Of a stretch of 64,000 nucleotides of DNA, positions 23,701 to 35,600 are shown piece after piece. The translations under genes were made by a program, and so were the position numbers. This DNA comes from Prostheceraeus crozeri (Eukaryota; Platyhelminthes; Polycladida; Euryleptidae). The stretch spans positions 124,001 through 188,000 of the forward strand of contig CAJQUW010011299.1 in NCBI GenBank assembly GCA_907163375.1, in the 5' to 3' direction. The notes under the pieces are model-generated. The model had not been told where the DNA came from and did no database searches. It saw only the letters and a list, made by a program, of their open reading frames with translations. How positions within the stretch are numbered: the stretch's first letter is position 1; each line of letters starts with the position of its first letter.

Positions 23701-25165
23701 TCAATGGCAAAGAAGCCTGACTATGCAAATTGGAGTGCGGCAATTACAGAGGGATTCTCCGTCTAGAGCATGGTATGAAAGTGTTTGAGAAGGTCATACA
23801 GACGAGGTTGCGGAAGTTCGTCGACATCAATTGCCGGCAGTTTATAGTTTCCGAAGAGGGAAATCTACAACTGATGCCGTCTTCATCCTTCGACAATTGC
23901 AAGAAAAGTACAGCCAAAGGAAGAAGAAGCCCTACCATGTGTTCGTCGATCTCGAAAAGGCTTTGGACAGAGTCCTCCGGAAAATCATCGAATGTGCATT
24001 ACGCAGACAATGAGTTCCTGAGCGATTGGTTGCGATGGTAATGCCCAAGCATCGGAGTTAAACAACGCAAATCATGACGGTCATAGATGAGTTTGGTCTA
24101 TCGGAGGAACTGGACGTTGTCATGGGGATACAATAGAAGGTCAGCGCTTAGACCTTTACTGTTAATTACAGTGATGGGTGAAGCGTCCAAAGAGTGCTGG
24201 GGATCTGGCCCATGGGAGCTACTGCATGTTGATGATTTCGTTTTAAGGGCTACCTCCAAGCAAGAAGGATGGTTTAGAGCGGTGTAGTTTGAAGATCAAC
24301 GTGAAGAAATCCAAGGTCATGGTAACTCGGAAGAATAACGCACCAAGTCTGGAAAGTGCCATTGCTGTTGTTGCAGCAACGGAGTCGGCGCAAACTCTAT
24401 CTTCTATGTTTCCTGCGAACTGTGGTGTCATAAAAAGTGCTCCCGATTGTGATCATTTCAAGGGGTAAGGAAGTTCCGCAGTTCGAGGTGCACCGACGCT
24501 TCCCGCTCGCCCGATAATGATTCACTCAAAGTGAATGGGATCACCCTAGAAGAGGTCCAAGAATTTTGCTACTTCGGAGATGTCGTGGACTAAGAGGCAG
24601 GTGTAGAAGGAGCGGTTCAGAATCGCATCGCAGCTTCGTGGACGAAGTAGAGAGAACTGGACAGTCTTCTTACCAACTAAGATATTCCATTGAAGTGTAG
24701 AACCAAAGTGCATGAGATGTGTTTAAGATGTGTATAAGATCGATCCTCATCTATTGCGCGGAAACGTGGCCACTCAGCCTGAAGATGGTCGGGCCTCTGA
24801 GAAGTGCTGACAGAAGAATGATGAGGTGCATGGCAAATATCAGGTTGAAAGATAGGGTTTCAAGCAAGGAAGTAGCGAGACGCTGTGGCTTGCCCGAACT
24901 TACAATTCGTCTGCGGCGAAGACGTCTATGCTGGTTTGGCCATGTGAATAGGGGCACGGATGACAGAATCAGTGAAGTTTGCCACTTGCCGGTCGATCGT
25001 AGACGACCACCGGATGACCGAAAAAGACTTGGCAAGCCTGTACCAAAGAAGAGCTGGAGTCTCTAGAGGTGTCGGAAGACGTTGCTCTAGATCGCTCAAA
25101 CTGGAAACGGGTCATCGCAACTTCGTCCATCCCCGGGACCGGGAAAAAGAGACGTAAACCGAAGA
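23701..25165 (+). pseudogene. RTE-like LINE, reverse transcriptase to 3' end, broken
   Basis: Several plus-strand frames together cover the reverse transcriptase and C-terminal part of an RTE-like LINE. In order: CGNYRGI and LEHGMKVFEKVIQTRLRKFV (23733-23830), FRRGKSTTDAVFILRQLQEKYSQ and HVFVDLEKALDRV (23846-23985), FGLSEELDVV (24090), ELLHVDDFVLRA (24220, the catalytic block, normally YADD), LKINVKKSKVM (24290), EVQEFCYFGDVVD (24550), SILIYCAETWPLSLKMV (24742), RLCWFGHVNRG (24924) and GNGSSQL/GKRDVNRR-like end residues near 25110-25155. Frame changes and stops are frequent, at least six, so it is long dead. The 5' part with the endonuclease is missing. No simple-repeat tail was identified. 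Confidence 0.85.
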
Positions 25166-28100
25166 AGTAAGTTTAAAGAATCTGAAGGGTCTCAAACTCA
25201 GCCATGCCAAAATCATTCAATTCATCAAATTATCCTGAAGCGGAATTGTAAACTTAAAACCATCAATCTGCGATCAAATAGGTTGGAGACAAGTTCAAAG
25301 AGGGTTTTAGTAATACCCTACAAAAATTCGAGAAAGTGGATTTGGGAGACAATCCGTTGAGATGCAGTTGCAGTTGCAGCTTGCACTGGCATTTGGAACA
25401 TACAAACAGATTCAACAAATTCATTCACTGCGATTCACGAAATCTGTGCACTGGTTCAACAAGGGGATAGTCCTAGCTGAGAACATCGCATTCAGAATAT
25501 CAGTGAGCGCTTCATAATCTGACAGTGTTTGACAATCAGCGTGCTTTTCGCTGAGTCGGTAATGAATAGGCGACTGGTTGATTCAAATTTCGACGATTTT
25601 GCAATCTCCATAATAATTTGACCAGTCAGAAGAATAACATACAAATTTTGCATTAATTTTCATCTACATAGAGCTTTGAATTTGTGGGTGAATTTACCAG
25701 CGGCTTCCCTCGTTGTTGCTTTTTGGACCTCTGCAAGAGTTTATCAAAATGTTTCTGCTTCTTTTACTTTGTCATGCACACCATCAAACATTGTCTATAA
25801 TTTGCACGTAATTGGTTGGAATTGAGTGATACCGCAAGACGGGGACTTTGGACAGTTCTGAAGTTCAACTCAAATTTTTAAATTCTTTAAAGTAGAAAAA
25901 TTGGAAACAATTGACATCAAAAGTTGCATCTGCATTAGTACAACGTGTTTACCAAGAAGCACTTCTATCAAACATTTGCCACGGTATCCTTTTTTAACAA
26001 AACCGGTGAGTCAAAGTCACCCCGGGATGAGGTGACTTTGGGCACTCGATAAAATAGAACAGATTGCCATGAAATATCGACATGAAACACTTTTATTTTG
26101 CAGTGTACTACAAAAGTGAGTTCGGAATGTTCAGTCACACATAACATCATGCTTCTTTTAACTCATGCTCAACGTCGTCTTATTGAAAAAAATCGCATTA
26201 CCGAGTGTCCGAGTCAATTTCAATGATTTAGTTTGAAGAATTTGTACCGTTCCGTGAGATGAATTGTCGCACCTTGTGCGTTGCCTACTGGCCTTAATGT
26301 AAGCCTCAAGGATTATCTTGTGCGCATCTAACCCGACTCAAATTTGGATCTAAGAGGATGCTAGTCGATTTTAATAAAGCTTGCATAAATATAATACGAA
26401 GTATGAATTCATTAGACAGCTTCACACGGATGTATTGACAACAGCAGTTGCCAATGATCGCACTGCCTTCTTAACATTAACAGTAATCCATTACCTTGGC
26501 TTATTTTCTTCAATTCAATATCATTCAATTCCGAATAAATAGATATAAGGGTTTGATGGTGAGCGTGGCAAAGTAAAAGAAACATACATTTGACTAGGTC
26601 CAAAATGCAACAACGATGGAAACTGCTACGATAAATTCAATCATAAATTCAAGGCTCAACGTGGATGAAAATGTCTTCAAAAATTTGCATGCATTGTACT
26701 TTTCTTCTGACTGATCTAGTTGTTTTGGGGATTCGAATCAAGTAGTCGCTTATTTATCAACAAGTTAACGGAATGTACACTGTTTGTCAACAAGCATTGA
26801 CTGAATATGGAAGCACTCACAACATAATCAATCATCAAAATTCCTTTTTCTTATTACACACAATATGAAATGCGATGATACTATGATGCATTTGCATGCT
26901 GCCATAGGTCAGGTAGTTACCAGAGAACATCCTGAATTGCATCTCGCTACCTTTTATCTGTCAACACTTGATTGTAAATTGTGATTTTCATTCTCAATAT
27001 AAACACTATTCTATTCTATCTTTAAGAAAAATTAGACCTACAAGATAAAATTCAAAGAAAGCCTATTTGATAAAATACTAGTATCAAAGAAGCAATAAAG
27101 CTAAGGAATGAACATCTGCGACGATTCAAGAACCGCTGAAACCATGCAAGTAGCAAAAGTCAATGTCTGATTCCATTATTGAATAGAAAATATATGCTTT
27201 ATGGCTTTAGTTGCCCTAGTAAGTGCAGTCATGTCGGCACCTCTGCTGTCCAAAGTCACCCCAAATTGCCCATTTTAAGTGGGATGACTATGGACAGGCA
27301 TTTTGCTATACTTGTGATCACTATTCTAGGAAATGCAATAGACTCAAACCATACTTTAGGCAATTCTCATGCATGCTACACTAAGATTCTACATTTTATG
27401 ACAATCACATGTGAAATAGATGTGCCATTTTTTAAAGTACATTTTTGGAATGATTTGTAATGTACTTTATAAGTTGAAAATTTTATAACATATGAAATCT
27501 TATGAGAGCATCAAACGCCATGCAAAAATAGCTTGTGCAACCATACTAGTTTATTCCACAACGACTAAATTGTTCTGAAACCATTTGAAAGCAGCAACGT
27601 GGTGTAATGGACAGATTTTGATTATATCCAAAGACACCCCGCTGTGCATAGTCAGCACATCTTACGGTACCGGCATTGAATTGAAAAAAGCCATGCTATT
27701 GGATTACTGTTAATATCGAAAAAGTATAATGTGAGCACTGTTTACTACTGGCGTCAATACATCCGTCTGAAACTGTTCAATGAATTCATAGTTTGTATAT
27801 TATTTTTACAAGCTATAATCAAATCGACATGAGTTCCCTTAGATCTATATCAGTCGTGCTAGATGCTCACAAGTCAATTCTCTTGGCCTACATTTAGGCC
27901 TATAGGCCATATGTAAAAGGCGCGACAAAAATTCCTCAAACTAACGCCTTGGAATTTGATCACCATTGCTAACTCCAATTAGACCTGTGTGAAGAGATCA
28001 AAAGAAAGCATAATGATATGAATGAATGAACATTCCAAACTCACTTTATACACAAGAAAATAGAAGTGCTTCTTGTCGATGACCTCATAACAGCTTGCAC

Positions 28101-29595
28101 TATGTCATCGCGAATGTCCAAAGTCACCGCATCCCGGGGTGAAATTGCACAGGTTATTTTTCTAGAAAGCAATTGCCGCAAATAATGTCTGATAGTTGTG
28201 ATTATTGGTAAACTTGATGCAGCCTGCCCACTAGAGCAGATGCAAGTTTTGATATCAAATAATGATAGCTTTTCCCATTTTAGGATATCAAAGATTTGTG
28301 TTCAGCTTCAAAATTGTAAAAAGACATGCCGCCGCAAAGGATGTATGTGCAAGAGAAGAGAAGCTTTGTACTAGTACAACGCGGTTGCGATTTACAAAAG
28401 GGGTAGACAGGTTAAGTGTGAAGGCATAATAGTGCAGACATTCTTTTCAGAAGGGATTTAGTCGGTGCTCCGGTGGTCAAAGTCAAAAAAACACAAGAAT
28501 TCTTATTAGTATGTACCTAGATAGTGGCACTTAGCGAGTCCTCAGTCTGCGTTTATGCGATTATTTCTCAACCCTGACACACTAAATGCATCAAGTCATG
28601 CTTGCAAGTCACGTACATTGAAGTCTTCAAACACTCGCACTCTCATCTCTAATTCTGTTTGAAGTAGTTCACTTAGCTTAGAAGCAGCGATCCTAAAAAC
28701 TCATACTCGAGACTAAAAGACGCAATAGTCAGCATTCTTTCACATAGAAAATCATTGATTGTGGCCGCAGCTAATCCGGTGCCACTACTGCCACATTGCT
28801 GGAGCCTGATCAGTAACATTTTTCAACCGAGTGCAATCAGCTGATGTTGAATGATTGTAAACAATCAGTATAACAGACACTTTTTTTAGAATTGTGCTTT
28901 TAGTTGATCTTATAAAAATTTGTGAGAACAAACACATGTCAGACTTATCCACATCTGTCTACATAATTCTGACTTGCTTTCTACAATTTATCAATCCTCA
29001 TCTGGTTTCAAATTAAAGCGCACCTTAAAAATAAAGAATATTCCAACAGAAAGTTTCAATCTGTAGGGTAGCGTCAAACATATTTGTATTTCACGCTGAC
29101 TTGTATAACGTTTATCGAAAATCAACACATTCCATACCTCATCGATCAAAAAAAACATGCCTCATGTCATGTATTCCAAAGATGCAACAACACTGAGGTT
29201 GTGAATTAAATTGCTCACGTAAATAATTGTCGAAGTATAGAGTTGACCAAATTTTGAATGGGTGCATTGAAATGTGTGACATTTGCGAAATTATGCAGGA
29301 AGCATAGGTTGAGGACCTAACATAGACATCGGATTACATCATTATCCTAATTGCTCGTCAGGGTTTCATTGAAATTTCTTATTTTATCATCAATCTCCAA
29401 GGTTCTAGAGAGCACGAAATCGCGCTGCAGATGATTGCCAAATTCAGGCATATATCCTTGAGACATTCCCCAGAGACAGTTAAATCTCAGTAATAGTACA
29501 ACTCTGAATGAATTTTTGAGAATGCATTTCATTGTTTGTATCGCTAATTTATGACATCTACAAGTTCATGTAACATTTTGACCTTCATCAGCTGT
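25166..29595. other. no gene recognised; dispersed CAAAGTCACC motifs
   Basis: No coding exon could be supported over this 4.4 kb upstream of ARPC3. A motif related to GTCCAAAGTCACCCC recurs at about 25843 (inverted), 25995-26038 (as a palindrome), 27246, 28108 and partially at 28468. The copies at 25843 and 28108 face each other as imperfect inverted ends, so an old DNA element of about 2.3 kb may lie here. The stretch just before 29622 must contain the ARPC3 promoter, but I see no clear core promoter motif. Confidence 0.4.
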
Positions 29596-29621
29596 AAACT
29601 TCCTTCAGGCTGTCATCCAGA

Positions 29622-32600
29622 ATGCCGGTAAGGAATACTGTATTTATGATATATTGTGCACCAAGGAATAGATAAGATAAGATATATGAATCCATGCACA
29701 CATCTGAAGAATTAGATTTGATCGTAAGACAGCGTAGCTGCTATGTTGTGTTAGCAGGCATAGCTGTGAAACAAACGCGTTAATGAACGATTGTTATTTA
29801 GGTTATTACTTACCGATACTGGAAGGTCCTGCGTATTGGTAGCGTGGCCCTGAAGATACCGCTAGAGAATGGCACCAATCCCCAATATTTGAGTTACGCC
29901 CAAACTTAGTGAAGCCTATAGATGTAACCCATAGTGTATCGATTTCCACCTCCAAGCCGATACTAGGAATATCCACCAATGCGAATGCAACTAGCAATCT
30001 CAAGGACCAGTTACACCCAAACTTAGGAAAGTCTATAGGTGCAACTAAGGAATATCAATTCACCACTAATTCAATAACTTATAGAAATGTCCGCCAGTCA
30101 GAATCTAACTATCAATTCCAATGACTAGTTACACCCAAACTAAGAAAAGTCTATAGGTGCAAACTAAGGAATATCAATTCACAACTAATTCAATAACTTA
30201 TGGAAATGTCCACCGGTCAGAATCCAACATCAATTCCAATGACTAATTACACACCCAAACTCAGAAGAGTCTATAGGTGCAAACTAAGGAATATCAATTC
30301 ACAACTAATTCAACAACTTATGGAAATGTCCGCCAGACAGAATCCAACTATTAATTCCAATGACTGGCCTAGTTACACCCAAACTTAGAAGAGTCTATAG
30401 GTATAAAACTATCAATCAAGTCCGACGGAATTTATTTTATGATCTCTATATCATGTATATTTATTATCCTATTATATGTTATCCATTCGTGAGAAGGAGA
30501 GCATAATCAACTATAATTCTACAGACTTACTTACTCATTTACTTATCCTTCATAGGAAATAGGTTCATAACTCACCAATAGATTTTGCTTGCACGAACAC
30601 AACCTTAAGTCTCTCACACAAGCGAAACTACTGCACGGAGCTTACTCCTAAATCCAAAATTCAAATTTCATTTCAAATCTTAATTTACAATATTCTTATT
30701 GGTCCACAACTACAGTGTGGACACTTCCTATTGGTTAAAAATTTACTTAAATCATTTCGAAAACTAATCTAATTAATTTAATATCCAACCGTTATATTCC
30801 TATACTTAAAACACATGCTGAGTTCAAACAAAAATAAACAACTAGTAACTAATTTAATATGGACCGTTATACTTCTCTTCTCCCCCCCACGAAGAAGAAT
30901 CGACCAGATTCTCATCACAAATACTATCATATATTTTCGGTTTTTATCGTCCGAAGAATGCACGATTTTAAGAATATTTTATTTTCTAGGTTATTACATA
31001 ACATTCAAGGACAATTCCAGGATAATAAAGGATATTCCAGGACATTCCCAGACTGCGGTTACCTAAAGTCCGTAAAAATCATAATGTAGACTATAGCGGG
31101 AATACTCTTCGAAAATTTTGTTCAACTATATCACGCAGAGTATTCTCCGCTATGCTCCGGCGCAAGGAGATCCTCGAAATGACAGAATCAGTTCTGGTCG
31201 GATACCGTGCTAAGTGCGGTGCGTCGGTTTCTACAAGCAACCGTTCTATTGGTATCGCTCGCAGAGTCTGATTCTTCGGATCATTTCGCCTATTGGGATC
31301 ACTGTCCACTAGAATCGGAGCGACTGAAAAGTACATTCGCGGGAAGTAGTCGGCGAACGATCGTACTATATGCCGGCCAACGAACGTGCAATGTAAAATC
31401 ATTTTTACATTGCTGTTCACCGTATATAGGAGAACCTCGGCCAAGCGTTGATGTGCCTCGTCTTCTCCCCACTCCCTCTCTCTGCAATGCAGGATCAGGG
31501 GCAGATGGAGTTCCTCGGCCAATTGTGCTTGATCCGCTAAGGCGTGGCACTGGATATCGAGTGAGATGTTCCACTTCATATCCAGGCCAGTCTCACCGAT
31601 CGCGCGGACATTTCCCCGTTCCCGGATATGTCTTCTCAGTCTGGCTTCCAAGGTTGGTGACCAATCCTGAGCATGGCGAGGATGAAGGCCCAAGGATAGG
31701 AGAATATAGACTTCAGGAAAATCTTCCTGAATGTCACTTTCTCCCCACAAGGAAACCTTATCCCTGATGTCTACCATGGCAGACATCAATGAGATCTCGT
31801 TGTGCCATCTCATTCAAGGGTACCATTCTGTCTCAGCTCTCCGACAACTATCAAATAGGTGGATATGCGAATCACACCTCCAAATCGCACGCGGACTATC
31901 GTCGATCTGATTCGCGATAGCCGGTGGTAGACGTCTCTTGACCCTCGGTGAGATCCGCTCTACATCTCCTTCGGGGTCTTGCCTTTCCAGGGATAGCTTC
32001 CGCCCCGGCAAACAGATATAGATGGTCTGATGATAGGAATCCAGAAGATTCCCACGGTCAGACCGCCCATCCGCTGGCGACGCTTCTTGCCCCCTGTCCG
32101 ACAGACTCCATGAGATCAGGATCGATCAACCCCCCTGGCCTCTTCCTCACTGACACTGACTACGTTCACCGAACCGATAACCTCCTTCTCACTTTCCTCT
32201 CTTCAACTTATCCTGGCGTGCTCTCATTTTTTTTTGGTTTCTGACCTGCTTTGGTTCGAGGTTTTCCTTCTCTAGGTCTCGGTGAGTACGATATAATTTC
32301 AAAGCTTGCCTAGCGGGAATTGACCAGTGATTAGCGAGACTCTCAATCTTATTCCCATAGTCCTCCATCTGATGTTCATTGGCCTCTTAAAGTGGCCTCT
32401 ATAGTCGCTTGGTTAATAACGGGCATCTTTCTCTCATCCTACTGATGTCAGGTTTTTGTGGCATGTCAATACTTACGAGTAAATATTCCACGACGGCGTC
32501 TTTGCGATTCATATTCTGAACAAGAAAGAACATTTATTTCTACTTCCGCTCGCGATTTCGGGTACATCATCACTACGTAATTACGTATCTAGTGTCGTAA

Positions 32601-35600
32601 AAACTTATCATCCTCACTTGTAGATAATATATCATTTCCGTCTTGATTGATGATTTCTGTCTCATTTATATCTATTTCTTCTCCAATTCGTCATTGTAAA
32701 CATAGTTTCTTGTTGAGATTCTGACCAGGGTTTTAGTCTGTCTAACATTAAACTACCTAATACTTTTCTTCCATGTTTAATTTCACGTATTAGGTAGGTA
32801 TCATCTGAATATTTCTTTCTCTACTTTCCATGGTCCCAGTCCAAGGTCTTGTAAATAATTCCTAACTTTTTCCTTCATGTTAGCGGTTTCTCAGAAACAT
32901 TACCTTGTCTCCTACCTCGTATCGTTGGTCACTTGTCGCTTTTTTACAATCATAATTACTGTTTTTGAATTTGATGCTGTCTAGTGCATTATTAGCTGTT
33001 GCGTCCCAAATATTCATCAATGTCTCTTGCAAATCATAAACATGTTCTGAGGTCTCCTTTTCCGATACTGTCTGATAGTCCAAGTTCCGAAATCAACTGG
33101 TAATCTCATTTCTCTACCAATAGATTGCTGCGGAAGGGGAAAATCCCGTTGTTACAATGTGTACTAGATCTATATGCCCACAGACAATATGATAATGTTA
33201 AGTCCCAGTTTTCTCTATCAGATTCTTCATGTGACATCATCATTTGTTTTCACAGTTCTGTTGAATCTCTCTACTCCACCATTCCCCTGAGGATGGAACG
33301 ATGTCGTTCTTGACTTCATCATTCCCACCAGGTTTACACAGTTCGCTAAATAATTTTGATTCGAATTCTTTTCCTTGATCACTATGTATTCGATCAGGAA
33401 CTCCATGACGACCAAATCCATTCTCGTAAAAGTGCTTGAGCTACAGTTAAACTAGTTTTATCTGGTATTGCAATAGCTTCTGCCCATTTAGTAAAAAGGT
33501 CAACCATCGTCAATATATATTTATTACCTCGCTTAGTTTTGCGTAGAGGTCCCACTAAATCAATCTCGATACACTCCATAGGTTTTCCGACCACGATAGG
33601 TGTCATTGGAGTTCTGATTTTTTGGTATTGGTTCCTTTGAAAGTAACGCATATCTCGCAATCATTCAGAAATGTTGAGACATCGTCGCGTATATTTGGCC
33701 ACCAAAATCTTGTTCGTAATTTGTGATATGTTTTGTCTCGACCTAAATGTGAGGATCCCACATCACTGTGACATTTTTGTATCATTTTCAGTCTTTCTTC
33801 TTTTGGAACTATTATTTTCTTATCTTTGCCATCTATTTTATATAGAATATCATCTTCCACAATTAGCATTTCCCATAATTTCATTATTTGTTTGATTTCT
33901 TGGGTACAATTTTCTAATCGTTTAGAAGATGGTTTGTCGTTCGAATTTCGGTTCTTAACCCATGAAATTATTTGTGCGAGATCTGTATCCTCCTTAGTTC
34001 TTGCTTTCATTTCTTCTATTCTGGAACCTGCTGTCCATAAGTTATAAATCATTATGTCGTCATCTTCATCCAATCTTTTAGAATTGTTCTCCGACTCGTT
34101 GGCTATTACAGTCGGAATCCTGGAGAGGCGTCAGCATTTTTATGTGAAGTGCCTGCTCTGTAGATACAATCAAAATTGAATTCTTCCATCACTTGTAGCC
34201 ACCTCGCCAAAATTCCTCTTGGTTCTTTAAAACTACGTAGCCATTCCAGAGCTTTATGATCTACCCTTGCGATAAATTTTTTTCCCGATAGGTATACATT
34301 GAAGTAATCCATAAATGTAACCAAAGCTAACATCTCCCTTTTCGTTGGTGCGTAATTGCACTGGCCCCTGTTTAAAGATTTACTGGCGTATGCTATGACT
34401 TTTTCATTGCCGTCTTCTTGAATTTGGGATAGCACAGCACCCATAGCATATCCTGAAGCATCAGTGTCTAATATAAATTTGCCGGCACCCTCTGAAAAGT
34501 CAGGCATTGTCAGAATAGGTGTAGACGTTAGTAAATTTTTTAGTTCTGTGAATGATTCTTGGCATCTTGCCGTCCATATAAATTGGCCCTCTTTTTTTGT
34601 TAATTCATTCAATGGTCGGGCTATATGTGCGAAATTCCTGATAAATCGACGGTAGTATGATGCTAACCCCAGAAATTCCCTTACTTGCCTAGCCGTGGTA
34701 GGTTTTGGCCAGTGTTTAACTTTTTCAATTTTTTCTGGATCTGTTTGATATCCCTTCTGGATTTACAATATGTCCAAGATATTTCACTGTGTCCAATCCC
34801 CATTGACATTTTTTTGTATTAAGTTGTAAATTTGATTCTCTCAGTCTCTGTAACACTAACTGAATGTCAGTTAAATGATCTTCCCACGATTTACTGAAAA
34901 TGATAATATCATCTAAATACACAAGACAAATCTTTCCGGACAAACCTCTGAGTTTGTCGTCCATCATTCGCTGAAATGTGGCTGGTGCAGAAGATAGTCC
35001 GAAGGGAAGGACATTAAATTCAAAAAGACCTTGTGGGCAAATAAATGCTGATTTCTGTTTGTCGTTTTCTGCTAGGGGTATCTGCCAATAGCCCGATTTT
35101 AGATCTAAAACGGAAAAATGTTTGGCTCCACACATGGCATCCAGTGCGGTGTCAACTCTGGGTAAAGGATATGAATCATATTCACAGGACCTGATTCAAT
35201 TTTCTGAAATCTACACAGAACCTTAGAGTGCCGTCTTTTTTTTGAACTAGCACAATAGGACTCGCCCATGGACTGTTGCTGTAGGATATGACGCCATGTT
35301 GTAGCATTTCTTCAATTTGTTTATCGACTTCGGCTCTTTGATATGGAGGAATTCGTCTGCACGGTTGTCTTACAGGTTTCTGCGTATTTGTATTTATTTT
35401 GTGTTCTACTCCGATGGCTCGTCCCAGAGGTTTCCCTTCTTCCATAAAAATATCATAGTATTCTGAAAGCAATTCATTGAGTTGTGACATTTCCTTCACG
35501 TTTAACCTGGCGTTTTGGTTCACGATCGTATTAGAGTTAATATGACTTATATCTTTGTCTTCCGTTACATCACTAGATCTTGTTTGAATTCTAAATTTTC

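Noticed and set aside
31207-31767. Plus-strand open frame of 186 codons
   Set aside because: It is a shadow of the TatD-like domain read on the minus strand.
31091-32020. TatD as bacterial contamination or a host gene interrupted by the retroelement
   Set aside because: It lies strictly inside the LTR pair, after integrase and before the polypurine tract, in the same sense as pol.
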